This document shows positions 1 through 7,436 of a stretch of 50,165 nucleotides of DNA, piece by piece; positions within the stretch are counted from its first letter, which is position 1; every line of letters begins with the position of its first letter. This DNA comes from a virus. A model generated the notes under the pieces. It did not search any database, had not been told where the DNA came from, and saw only the letters and a program-made list of their open reading frames with translations. The stretch is taken from IMG/VR virus record IMGVR_UViG_3300030061_002072, positions 4,940-55,104 of that record; one strand, written 5' to 3'. The translations under genes and the position numbers were made by a program.

Positions 1-71
1 AAGGCACTCCAATCTGTCCTATGTGCAACAGGGAGTTCTCACAGATGAGATGCGAGGGGTGTGGGGAATGA
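1..71 (+). CDS. C-terminal fragment of a zinc-ribbon protein (cut by window edge)
   Basis: The frame starting at base 3 stays open to a TGA at 69-71 and ends in a protein-like tail, with CPMC followed 8 residues later by CEGC. Two CxxC knuckles this close indicate a small zinc ribbon. The stop overlaps the ATG of the next gene as ATGA, the coupling seen throughout this block, which supports the reading frame. The rest of the gene lies off the window, so the full product cannot be named. Confidence 0.6.
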   Translation, partial: GTPICPMCNREFSQMRCEGCGE

Positions 72-1057
72 GATTCATGAAGTTCAATCCTAATGAGCAG
101 TCCCTCATAGACAGAGGCCCTGAAGCTCATACAGAAGAGCTTGAGCAGTCGTATCATGGTAGTACATATGCTTGGTCACCGGGCATGGACAAGAAGCTCA
201 GAATGAGTAAATCATCTCTAGGCTCATTCCTGTGGTGTCCATTCAAGTACAAGGCTAGCTACATATATGGCCTCAACGAGGAGGAAACTGAAGATATGGT
301 CAGAGGTACCAACGTCCATTCCATAGTGGAGTACTTCTGGGACAATGTGACTGACGTCAAACAGGAAGCAGTGGAGCTATTGCAGAAGGGAGAGGAGAGA
401 GAGGCTAAGAAGCTATTGAAGAAGGTGATACCTGACCCTCCGATGCCCTACTTGCTAGGGGAGGAAGCGGTGATAGACCAATGGTTCGAGTGGCAGTGGA
501 ACAGATTCAATGTAACTGAGGGATTCAACTGGGAGGCAATAGGCAATGAGGTTTCGGCCCATGCCTGCATAGACGTTAGTGTCGATGGGGAAACATACCC
601 GGTTCACTTACGTGGCTTCATAGACACGGTCTTCTCCGATGGGAATGGAGGCTTCGTTCTCATGGAGCTCAAGACGGGCAAGTGGAATCAGAGGAAGGCC
701 AAGAGCATGAGGGAGGAAATGCAATTCTATCGGCTCATGCTAGAGGAAGGTAACTACACGAAGTACCTACCAGTATCAGCATGGGCTTGGGAATTTCCAA
801 GAGGATGGGCAAATGGCGGCCTCAAAGCGGAATGGGAGATTGAGAATACCAACACTAGGAAAACCAGCTATGCCCCTAAAACAGTATCCAAGAACATAGA
901 GAAGCTCGTTAGAGCACACATTAACGATTCATTTGAGCCCGCTCCTAAGGAGTGGAGAGGGCCAGATGGAGAGACTCTGTCTAGTTGCCAGATGTGCAGC
1001 TTCATGGAGATATGCCCTGCTTGGAGCATGGATGCGGAAATGGAGGAAAGAGAATGA
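68..1057 (+). CDS. Cas4/RecB-like PD-(D/E)XK nuclease with Fe-S cysteines
   Basis: A 329-aa protein, probably a DNA exonuclease acting in replication or end processing. Starting from the ATG at 68 it shows the order typical of Cas4/AddB-type nucleases: Cys57 in FLWCPFKY, His84 in GTNVHSIVEYF, Asp186 in GFIDTVF, Glu200 and Lys202 in MELKTGK, a following Gln helix (EEMQFYRLM), and a C-terminal cluster with Cys307, Cys310 and Cys316 (CQMCSFMEIC). One N-terminal and three C-terminal cysteines are the usual 4Fe-4S ligands of this family. The frame is open further upstream to an ATG at 23, but the start at 68 forms an ATGA overlap with the preceding stop and is preferred. It overlaps the next gene by 4 bases. 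The family is clear; the exact role (resection, recombination or packaging) is not. Confidence 0.85.
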   Translation: MRFMKFNPNEQSLIDRGPEAHTEELEQSYHGSTYAWSPGMDKKLRMSKSSLGSFLWCPFKYKASYIYGLNEEETEDMVRGTNVHSIVEYFWDNVTDVKQEAVELLQKGEEREAKKLLKKVIPDPPMPYLLGEEAVIDQWFEWQWNRFNVTEGFNWEAIGNEVSAHACIDVSVDGETYPVHLRGFIDTVFSDGNGGFVLMELKTGKWNQRKAKSMREEMQFYRLMLEEGNYTKYLPVSAWAWEFPRGWANGGLKAEWEIENTNTRKTSYAPKTVSKNIEKLVRAHINDSFEPAPKEWRGPDGETLSSCQMCSFMEICPAWSMDAEMEERE

Positions 1058-1389
1058 AGAGAGAAGACATGATACAGAAGCTGAATAGAGTAAGAATCGC
1101 CTTGGAGGATTACGTCAGGACTGACAACGATAGCATAGAAGTGAATGTGAGGTATGGTCTGATAGACCCAAAGATGTACACTATCAGACTCACTGAGCAA
1201 ATGACGATGGACGCTTACATTGATAATAACGAGCAGGACATCCCAACGTCATTTCCAGTGTTGGATGTGATTGTACACAAAGGGGCCTTCAACAGGAGGA
1301 AGGATTGGGAGCTAGTCTATACACCAGAGGTTCTGGCTATGGAGATTTATGACGCTGCTCGAAAGCTACCTAACTACGAAATCAGGTGA
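1054..1389 (+). CDS. Unknown 111-aa protein
   Basis: The start at 1054 forms an ATGA overlap with the nuclease stop, so translational coupling is likely. The product is a soluble mixed alpha/beta protein with no signal peptide, membrane segment or cysteine cluster. It begins MKREDMIQKLNRVRIALEDY and has a central beta-rich stretch. I do not recognise it. An in-frame ATG at 985 would add 23 residues inside the nuclease gene and has no support. Its place between a nuclease and a primase suggests an accessory replication role, which is inference only. Confidence 0.7.
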   Translation: MKREDMIQKLNRVRIALEDYVRTDNDSIEVNVRYGLIDPKMYTIRLTEQMTMDAYIDNNEQDIPTSFPVLDVIVHKGAFNRRKDWELVYTPEVLAMEIYDAARKLPNYEIR

Positions 1390-2500
1390 TTCGTTGACTT
1401 TTATCGAGTTGGACTTTCCGAGGGAGGTCCTTGAGATTAGCGAGGGAGGCGTCAGTGGCGGTCGCTGGATAGTCAACAATTGGGATGAGCTTGAGAAATA
1501 CTGGAAGAACAAGAACGGGCGGGGTGATGCATACTTCACCGCATATGGCTTCAGACAGACTCAACCTCCAAAGCACCACAGAGCGGCACATAACAGCGCC
1601 ATAGTGAGGCACTTCGTGATGGACTTCGACTGCAAGGACTTCAAGCAGAACGGAGCGCCTGTTGAGTTCTCCTTCATGCAAGAGCAAGTCAGAAGGCTAC
1701 ACGAACACCTCCTTGTCAATGACTACTTGCATTACATCTGGTTCAGCGGAGGCGGTTTTCACATCTGGATTCCCATCTCAGAAGTGCATCTGCCCACAGA
1801 TGGTATAGACGTCACTAGAATAAAGAGGGCAGGCAGGGAATTGATGACCAAGTGGTACAACCTGTTGAACCTATCATGTAATGACCCCACAGTCGCATTC
1901 GATGTGGCCGGTATGATAAGAATACCAAACTCCTACAACTACAGGAGAGGCTGTTGGAGCACCCCTCTGACGTCAGAAGAGATAATGAGTCTCAATGAAG
2001 ATGACTTGTATGATTTGTCTCAAGACTACCGAGGTGGCTACATAGCGCATGGTAGCTCCAAAATAGAGTTAAAACTCCCGGAAAGGACAAAGGGCGCGTT
2101 CTACATAAGGAGAGGAAAGGTATCTGATTTGCCTGACGTGTCATTGGGTAACATGATTGTGTTACCTTGTATAGCTCAAGCCGCCCTAGGGGCAGGCAAT
2201 CCCCCACATAGAGCTAGGTATCACTTGGCCTCTTACTTAGCTGATAGACTTAGGTGGTTCTTACCATTCGACGCTGTCAATGAGAAAGAGCTTAACAGTC
2301 ACACTGAACGTATTGTGGGAATATGCTCCGAACAAGGTTGGGCTGATTACAATCAGGATATAACCAGAACTCAAGTTGAGAGTATAGTACATAAGGGATA
2401 TCCGCATGCAAGATGCGCTACACTGATACAAGAGGGGTTCTGTGTAGGCAAGTGTAGATTTCATGATGGGACTGGAGATGAACTGTTTGACCAAATGTAG
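1349..2500 (+). CDS. Fused archaeo-eukaryotic primase (PriS-like catalytic domain plus PriL-like Fe-S domain)
   Basis: A 383-aa protein that should make primers, and perhaps short DNA, at the viral fork. The N-terminal half has the AEP motifs: Asp92 and Asp94 in VMDFDCKD (metal binding), SGGGFHIW at 133-140 with His138 (nucleotide binding), and Asp185 to Arg191 in DVAGMIRIPNS. The C-terminal part resembles the large-subunit domain: LPCIAQ with Cys274, NPPHRARYHLASYL, then Cys356, Cys365 and Cys369, four cysteines as in the PriL 4Fe-4S site. PriS-PriL fusions are known in archaeal plasmids and viruses. The ATG at 1349 has GGAG upstream and overlaps the previous gene by 41 bases. A TTG at 1394 is an alternative start that keeps all motifs. 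Confidence 0.85.
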   Translation: MTLLESYLTTKSGDSLTFIELDFPREVLEISEGGVSGGRWIVNNWDELEKYWKNKNGRGDAYFTAYGFRQTQPPKHHRAAHNSAIVRHFVMDFDCKDFKQNGAPVEFSFMQEQVRRLHEHLLVNDYLHYIWFSGGGFHIWIPISEVHLPTDGIDVTRIKRAGRELMTKWYNLLNLSCNDPTVAFDVAGMIRIPNSYNYRRGCWSTPLTSEEIMSLNEDDLYDLSQDYRGGYIAHGSSKIELKLPERTKGAFYIRRGKVSDLPDVSLGNMIVLPCIAQAALGAGNPPHRARYHLASYLADRLRWFLPFDAVNEKELNSHTERIVGICSEQGWADYNQDITRTQVESIVHKGYPHARCATLIQEGFCVGKCRFHDGTGDELFDQM

Positions 2501-2729
2501 AGATTGTGGAACAAAGTTGAGAAGTAGGAATATTAGAAGGAGGAGACTGAATGGGTATGTGTCTAGACAGCTATGCCAACACTGCTTCAATCACCCGAAG
2601 GAGAAGGATAGGTGCGAAACAATCAAATCCAACGGGGAGAGATGCAAAATGAGGAAGAAGGAAAACATGATGTGGTGCACATATCATGTCCCTAAGGAAG
2701 AGGAGAACGATGGAGTTACACATAGATAG
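2463..2729 (+). CDS. Small double zinc-finger protein
   Basis: An 88-aa basic protein. The N-terminal half has CRDC and CQHC pairs flanking a run of arginines, a zinc ribbon that could contact nucleic acid. The C-terminal half has a second pattern, RCETI, ERCKMR, then WCTYH, resembling the small C-C-C-H modules seen in many phage and bacterial proteins. The start is uncertain: ATGs at 2463, 2466 and 2478 are all in frame and inside the primase end, and none has a well-spaced ribosome site. It overlaps the ERCC4 gene by 20 bases. No specific function can be given. Confidence 0.7.
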   Translation: MMGLEMNCLTKCRDCGTKLRSRNIRRRRLNGYVSRQLCQHCFNHPKEKDRCETIKSNGERCKMRKKENMMWCTYHVPKEEENDGVTHR

Positions 2730-3390
2730 CAATGAGAGAGGAAAACTTTGCGACGCTGTCATTCGTAAGGCAAACAGCGCTGGTTTGATTGTGGAGAGGA
2801 AGACTCTAGTGGTAGGGGACTACTTGCTAGGCGGAGCTTGTGTAGAGGCAAAGAGCATCGGGGACCTCCTGCATTCATGTGATAGCGGTCACCTGTGGAA
2901 GCAGTTGGATAACATGGATGCTAACTACGAGAGGTTCTTCCTTCTGATACATGGCACTATCGCTGAATACGTCAAACACCAGAAGAAGCCCTACAGCGCC
3001 GTCCAAAGCAAGATGATTGGATTGGTAGGCAGAATCATGGCGGACTTCGACTGTCAGGTGTTCTACACCCCTCACACCAGTGAGGCTGCTCTCTTCATAA
3101 TCAAACTGCATAACAAGCTACACAAACCAGCTTCCAGACACGGAGCACAAGCAATAAGGAGAGTCAGCACGAACGACGTCAGGAAAGACGTACTGCTAGC
3201 TATACCGGGGGTAGGCCCCACTATGGCTGACCGCCTGCTCAAGGAGTGCGGCTCGATAGAGGAGATGCTCTACATGGAATCGCTGAAGAAAGTGAAGGGC
3301 TTAGGGGACAAGATAGCTAAGAGGATAATATCAGTTCTAACTAGTGAGGGAGTCATCCACATAGAGAGAAATGTAATGAAAAGAAGATGA
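2710..3390 (+). CDS. ERCC4-domain (XPF/Hef/Mus81-type) nuclease with HhH domain
   Basis: A 226-aa structure-specific endonuclease candidate for branched or flapped DNA. The nuclease core shows Asp6 and Glu9-Arg10 (DSNERG), GDYLLGG with Asp37, then Glu46, Lys48 and Asp52 in VEAKSIGD. The family signature is ERKxxxD; here the Arg is Ala (EAK), while the acidic residues and Lys that bind metal and support catalysis are kept. The C-terminal third is a tandem helix-hairpin-helix region, with IPGVGP near 165-170 and KGLGDK near 196-201, as in XPF and Hef. There is no helicase half, as in short crenarchaeal XPF. The ATG at 2710 has AGGAG 6 bases upstream and is preferred over 2686. Confidence 0.88.
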   Translation: MELHIDSNERGKLCDAVIRKANSAGLIVERKTLVVGDYLLGGACVEAKSIGDLLHSCDSGHLWKQLDNMDANYERFFLLIHGTIAEYVKHQKKPYSAVQSKMIGLVGRIMADFDCQVFYTPHTSEAALFIIKLHNKLHKPASRHGAQAIRRVSTNDVRKDVLLAIPGVGPTMADRLLKECGSIEEMLYMESLKKVKGLGDKIAKRIISVLTSEGVIHIERNVMKRR

Positions 3391-3423
3391 CTATATAAAC
3401 AAGGTATGGAGGAAAAAATATGG
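3391..3423 (+). promoter_or_regulatory. Candidate archaeal promoter and strong ribosome site before the ATPase gene
   Basis: A TATA-like CTATATAAAC at 3391-3400 is followed by GGAGG at 3408-3412 and an ATG at 3420, spaced 7 bases from the GGAGG. That ATG opens only a 5-codon frame (MELVT, then TGA). The block 3405-3423 matches the start region of the gene on the other strand at 9039-9021 in 18 of 19 bases, and there the ATG is the real start. It may be a promoter plus a leader peptide, or the true start of the ATPase gene with a frame disruption. Confidence 0.5.
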
Positions 3424-3460
3424 AGTTGGTAACCTGAAGAACGCGAGCGAGTATGAAGCA

Positions 3461-4840
3461 GTGAAGAATTATCCTGTGTTCGATGGATACATCAAACACT
3501 TCGGAAACGTATCGATGGACAATGACATACCAGCTATGCTATCTTTCTTCTTCGTCCAAGGTCAATTGGCAGTACCATATGTGAGAATACCATGGGGAGC
3601 CAGTCACTTGGACCCTAGAGTACACTCCTTCTGGATTCAATCCAGTAGGACTGGCAAGTCAATCGCTTGGGAGTTCGTAGGGGACATACTGAACTCGGTT
3701 GGCATACCTACCGATTTGTACACCACAGGCACGGATGCAGGCCTCATAGGCGGATTCGAGGAAATTACTGATGGGGAAGGCAACAAGGAGCAGATTCTCA
3801 AAGAGGGTTTCCTCAATGGGCGCAAGGCCTTGAACTTCGATGAGGGGTCAATCATCCTGAATCCGAACAAGCACAGCTCAGAGACTGTCCTCTACCTACA
3901 GTCGGCATGCAACCCAGTGGGTAGCAACAACAACGTTCTCGTGAAACACACCAAAGCTGGGAGAATAGAGACTGAATCCCTAGTATCACTGTGGATTACC
4001 ACATACCCACCTGCTGGTGTCAAGGAGTATGTTCTGACAAAGGGTATCTTCCAGCGAGTCCTTCTGTATTGGTCTCACTGGGACATGAGTCGTAGGAAGA
4101 ACGTAAGCGAGCTGAGAGCTGAGATGGCCTACAAGAAGATACCCAAGATGGAAGTGACGTATGATGACTTGGTCGACTACTTCACCACACTGGAGAAGAA
4201 GCTCAAGAACAGGGTGCTGGAGATTACAGAGTGCTCGGTGCTTGAATGGGACACGAAGTCTAGGTCAGAGCAAGAGGAACTGCTTCAAGACACCATGCAG
4301 GACATGTACACTGCTGACCCATACACGTTCCTACCATCCTTACTATCCGCCATAGATGAGTACTACCAACTTATGGACGGACTAGGTCCGGGCATCAGCG
4401 ATGTAGTATCGTCATTCATCCCGGCGATGGAGAACTACACTGTCATATTCGCTACACACATAGCCATGCTCGATGACAAGTGGCAAGTCGATGGCAACCA
4501 CGTCAGAATGGCCACTGAGATTCTCTATGACTTGTTCCGCAATCTGATATCTTGGCTTGAGGGAGAGGTCGAGATAGGACCTAAGGTCAGCGAGAGAGCC
4601 ACTCAGAGAAACAAGTGGATTGTGGCAATGCAAGCCACTGTGCCATACGAGCTAGGTAACAGGGGAGAGGGATGGCATAGCAAGGCCGATGTCATAAAGG
4701 CGTACATGTCCCAGACTGGAATCACCAGAGGAACCGCGTACCAGCACTTCGACAAGTGGGCTAAGTCAATCTTCAACGAGAGCAAAGACGGTACCAAGGG
4801 ATACCTGAGGCTTAGGGAGGAATTAAAGAATGTCACTTAA
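3461..4840 (+). CDS. P-loop ATPase, candidate replicative helicase (DUF3987/phage helicase-like)
   Basis: A 459-aa protein numbered from the GTG at 3461. It has a Walker A QSSRTGKS at 60-67, a Walker B LNFDEG with Asp127-Glu128, a sensor-like SLWITTYPP near 177-184 and a candidate arginine finger Arg199 in GIFQRVLLYW. The C-terminal 60 residues (near SQTGITRGTAYQHFDKWAK) look like a winged-helix DNA-binding domain. This order fits phage or plasmid helicase-type ATPases, and its place after primase and nucleases agrees. No close family is certain. The start is doubtful: the frame is open and protein-like for 27 codons upstream of the GTG without any ATG, while a strong ribosome site and ATG at 3420 lie in another frame. 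The true N-terminus is therefore probably longer than drawn. Confidence 0.65.
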   Translation: MKNYPVFDGYIKHFGNVSMDNDIPAMLSFFFVQGQLAVPYVRIPWGASHLDPRVHSFWIQSSRTGKSIAWEFVGDILNSVGIPTDLYTTGTDAGLIGGFEEITDGEGNKEQILKEGFLNGRKALNFDEGSIILNPNKHSSETVLYLQSACNPVGSNNNVLVKHTKAGRIETESLVSLWITTYPPAGVKEYVLTKGIFQRVLLYWSHWDMSRRKNVSELRAEMAYKKIPKMEVTYDDLVDYFTTLEKKLKNRVLEITECSVLEWDTKSRSEQEELLQDTMQDMYTADPYTFLPSLLSAIDEYYQLMDGLGPGISDVVSSFIPAMENYTVIFATHIAMLDDKWQVDGNHVRMATEILYDLFRNLISWLEGEVEIGPKVSERATQRNKWIVAMQATVPYELGNRGEGWHSKADVIKAYMSQTGITRGTAYQHFDKWAKSIFNESKDGTKGYLRLREELKNVT

Positions 4841-4967
4841 AAGGAAGGTATGCTGGGAGTGCAAGGGGAGGCAGTACGTGTACAAGCAGAACTCAGATGG
4901 CAGTTTCTCCTGTGAGGCATGTATTTGCCTAGCTTACCCTGAGGAGATGATTACGGATGAGCAATGA
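4830..4967 (+). CDS. 45-aa zinc-ribbon protein
   Basis: A short frame begins with ATG at 4830, overlapping the end of the ATPase gene, and ends at TGA 4965-4967 inside the start of the exonuclease gene. The product has CWEC near residue 8 and CEAC near residue 28, a classic four-cysteine zinc ribbon, with a basic start (MSLKRKV). The overlaps on both sides and the paired cysteines make it very likely real. The function is unknown; it is one of several tiny zinc ribbons placed between replication genes here. Confidence 0.75.
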   Translation: MSLKRKVCWECKGRQYVYKQNSDGSFSCEACICLAYPEEMITDEQ

Positions 4968-5568
4968 CATAATGGCACTAGACATAGAGACGAGCAACTA
5001 CTCATGGGAGATAGGTGGTTGGGACAACAAGGCTTTGTTCGACACATCAGTGGTAGCCACATGGGATGGCAAGGACGGGCACATCTTCACTAAAGCGGAT
5101 GTTCATCTAGATGGAGCTGAGACCCATGACTTACACCCACGAACTCTAGGCGACCACATCACTGCTCACATAGAGAAGGGCGGTAGGATACTAGGTCACA
5201 ATATAATCAGCTTCGACTTACCAGTGCTCAGGGAGTCCTTGGACTGCTGGGCGGCAGGCGATGTGATGCAGAAGTCGGACAGCATCATAGACACCAAACT
5301 ACTCTTCCAGAAGTCATCCTTGCCTTATGGCAAGTTGGAGACGTCATTACAGTCATTAGTATCACACACGCTTGGTAAGAGCAAAAGCATGAGCAGTGTC
5401 GATGCGCCTAGAGGATGGCGCGATGGTAAGTACGAGGAGGTGTGCGACTACTGCTTGAAAGACGCGCAACTCACGTACGACATATACGCATATGCGAAGG
5501 AGCATGGCGTCTTGAAGTCGAGGTCTTTCGAGACCGGTGACATAGTAGAGGTTGAGTTGGAATGGTAA
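4957..5568 (+). CDS. DnaQ-like DEDDy 3'-5' exonuclease
   Basis: A 203-aa stand-alone 3'-5' exonuclease of the RNase H-like fold, probably proofreading or trimming DNA ends. The Exo I motif is LDIET with Asp9 and Glu11, Exo II is GHNIISFDLP with Asp87, and Exo III is YCLKD with Tyr165 and Asp169, so the DEDDy set is complete. The length fits a lone exonuclease domain, and no polymerase domain follows. ATG at 4957 lies in the last codons of the 45-aa gene, and its own end overlaps the next small gene. Any viral DNA polymerase must lie outside this window or be the host enzyme. Confidence 0.85.
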   Translation: MSNDIMALDIETSNYSWEIGGWDNKALFDTSVVATWDGKDGHIFTKADVHLDGAETHDLHPRTLGDHITAHIEKGGRILGHNIISFDLPVLRESLDCWAAGDVMQKSDSIIDTKLLFQKSSLPYGKLETSLQSLVSHTLGKSKSMSSVDAPRGWRDGKYEEVCDYCLKDAQLTYDIYAYAKEHGVLKSRSFETGDIVEVELEW

Positions 5569-5738
5569 CACAGGAAGAATTTGAAAAAACGAAGAGAGAA
5601 TTGATACAGCATCAAATTGCCTTTGACATAATATACAGAATGGTCACTGGCGGAAGCAACCTGCATGATATAAGCAGGGCTGTATCCAAATTGAAGGTGC
5701 GAGTGGGATATCCTTTTGGCGGAGATGAGGAAGAATGA
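5562..5738 (+). CDS. Unknown 58-aa protein
   Basis: A small frame from ATG 5562, overlapping the exonuclease stop, to TGA 5736-5738, which overlaps the thermosome ATG as ATGA. The product is a helical, charged protein (MVTQEEFEKTKREL onward) with an acidic end (GGDEEE). The double overlap makes translation likely. No family is recognised. Its immediate coupling to the chaperonin gene is the only contextual hint. Confidence 0.65.
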   Translation: MVTQEEFEKTKRELIQHQIAFDIIYRMVTGGSNLHDISRAVSKLKVRVGYPFGGDEEE

Positions 5739-7246
5739 GTGACACCAAGACAGAGATGACGCTCAGGACCAACATAGAGGCAGCTAGAGTTATAGTCAAC
5801 ACAGTCAAGACAACTCTAGGCCCGCTAGGCAGGGACAAGCTCCTAGTGGATGCAGGTGGCAATACAATCGTCACCAACGATGGGGCGACGATACTACGAG
5901 AGTTGGATGTCAGTCACCCAGCAGCCAAGATGATTATCGAATGCGCTAAGACGCAGGAGGCCGAGTGCTACGATGGCACGACCTCGTCCGTCATAGTCGC
6001 TGGTCAACTTCTCGCCAATAGTGAGGGGTTGCTGAACAAGGGGCTTCACCCTAATCTAGTGTGCATGGGATACCATGACGCAGCTAGGCTAGCCATAGAG
6101 AGGCTCAACGAGCTTGGTAGGCAACCCATGGACATGGATGACTCCCTTAGCGCTGTAGTCAAGACAGCGATAACAGGGAAGACCCTAGCTGCAGATATGA
6201 ACCATGTGACTCTCCTAGTTAAGGAGTCACTGGATGGCACAACCAAGAAGCCTAGAGTCATATGCCTGCCGGGAGGAGGGCTGTCAGACTCCGAGCTCAT
6301 TCAGGGAGTCGTGGTGAACAAGACGACCGTCTTACCATTGGAGAGTGACTACAGGGAGCCTACTGAGGCGAACGTCATACTACTAAACTCCGGCATGGAG
6401 CCTGCAAAGACTGACGACAACGTCCAAGTGCAACTGGATATGAAGGGGTACTCACAGCTCAAGTCATCAGCCAACAACGATGTTCTACAGTCAGCCAAGC
6501 AGATAATAGAGGTCTTAGGTGGTAAAGGTATGGTCTTCGTCAGAGATGGTGTGTCGGACTCAGCAGTGGCTTACTTGAAGAAGCACAACGTCAATGTGGT
6601 TAGAAGGATACCAGAGAGCGTAATTCAATCGCTGTCCGCATCCTTGGGAGTCCCTGTGCACCACTCGCCCTCCGAGGGTATGAGCTCAGTACAGACTCTC
6701 ATACAGGAGAAGGAGATTGACGATGTCAAGTATCTGTTCGTAGAGGGGGATAGCCCAGAGGTAAACACATTGGTCCTCAGGGGGTCAACCAGAACCACTC
6801 TCGATGAGACTGAGAGGGGATTCGATGACGCTCTAGGGGTAGCGGCTCTCCTGAAGGAAGGCGGGGACTACGTATGGGGCGGAGGCTCCACCTACGCGGC
6901 TCTTGCCTATCACCTGAGGACAGAGGCGGCAAGCGTCAGTGGACGCAAGCAGATGGCCATAGAGGCATTCGCTGATGCCTTGGAGATAATACCAGCCACT
7001 CTTGCTGAGAACAGCGGACATGACCCACTGGATTGCATACTCGGAATGAGGAAGCACCTGTATGACGACCCCCTCATGGAGAGCAAGGCCATGGGGCCAA
7101 ACGTTGAGGAAGGCGGACTGACCGATATGGCTGTGCTGAGTGTGGTTGAGCCCATGAAGCTAGTCAGGCAAGCTATACTAAGCGCAACAGAGGTCACAAC
7201 GGCCATGCTGAAGATTGACGACATGGTGGCTAAGAGGGCAGAGTGA
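5735..7246 (+). CDS. Group II chaperonin (thermosome) subunit
   Basis: A 503-aa ATP-dependent protein-folding ring subunit of the archaeal/CCT type. Visible landmarks are TTLGPLGRDKLL and TNDGATILRELD (nucleotide site), DGTTSSVIVAG (the GDGTT loop, with Gly replaced by Tyr as CYDGTT but Asp kept), FDDALGVA, WGGGSTYAAL and a C-terminal TTAMLKIDDMVAK helix. It is about 40 residues shorter than usual: the apical-lid region around 210-245 is compressed and the Gly/Met-rich tail is absent. Thermosome genes are known in marine archaeal viruses. It could form homo-rings or mix with host subunits, and may help fold virion proteins; both are inference. GAGG lies upstream of the ATG. The TGA overlaps the next ATG. 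Confidence 0.93.
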   Translation: MSDTKTEMTLRTNIEAARVIVNTVKTTLGPLGRDKLLVDAGGNTIVTNDGATILRELDVSHPAAKMIIECAKTQEAECYDGTTSSVIVAGQLLANSEGLLNKGLHPNLVCMGYHDAARLAIERLNELGRQPMDMDDSLSAVVKTAITGKTLAADMNHVTLLVKESLDGTTKKPRVICLPGGGLSDSELIQGVVVNKTTVLPLESDYREPTEANVILLNSGMEPAKTDDNVQVQLDMKGYSQLKSSANNDVLQSAKQIIEVLGGKGMVFVRDGVSDSAVAYLKKHNVNVVRRIPESVIQSLSASLGVPVHHSPSEGMSSVQTLIQEKEIDDVKYLFVEGDSPEVNTLVLRGSTRTTLDETERGFDDALGVAALLKEGGDYVWGGGSTYAALAYHLRTEAASVSGRKQMAIEAFADALEIIPATLAENSGHDPLDCILGMRKHLYDDPLMESKAMGPNVEEGGLTDMAVLSVVEPMKLVRQAILSATEVTTAMLKIDDMVAKRAE

Positions 7247-7431
7247 TGGGGCGGTTGATGGACCGCCTCAAGGTACGTTGCCGGAACTGCGACCACTTGC
7301 ATGTACCACGACCGCTATCAGCGAAGTACCACGATGGGGAGGGTGGTAGAATACAGCTCTGGCAGTGTAGGGAGTGTGGCCACTTCTGGCAGGATTCAGT
7401 ATTCAAGTATCGTAGAAAAAAGAAGGAGTGA
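7246..7431 (+). CDS. 61-aa zinc-ribbon protein
   Basis: ATG at 7246 overlaps the thermosome TGA as TGATG, so it is coupled to it. The product has CRNC near residue 12 and CREC near residue 41, separated by a probable beta-hairpin, and a very basic end (KYRRKKKE). This resembles transcription-factor-like zinc ribbons (the QLWQCRECGHFW segment recalls TFIIS/TFB-type ribbons), so a role in transcription or nucleic-acid binding is possible but unproven. The stop abuts the methyltransferase start region. Confidence 0.75.
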   Translation: MGRLMDRLKVRCRNCDHLHVPRPLSAKYHDGEGGRIQLWQCRECGHFWQDSVFKYRRKKKE

Positions 7432-7436
7432 TGATT

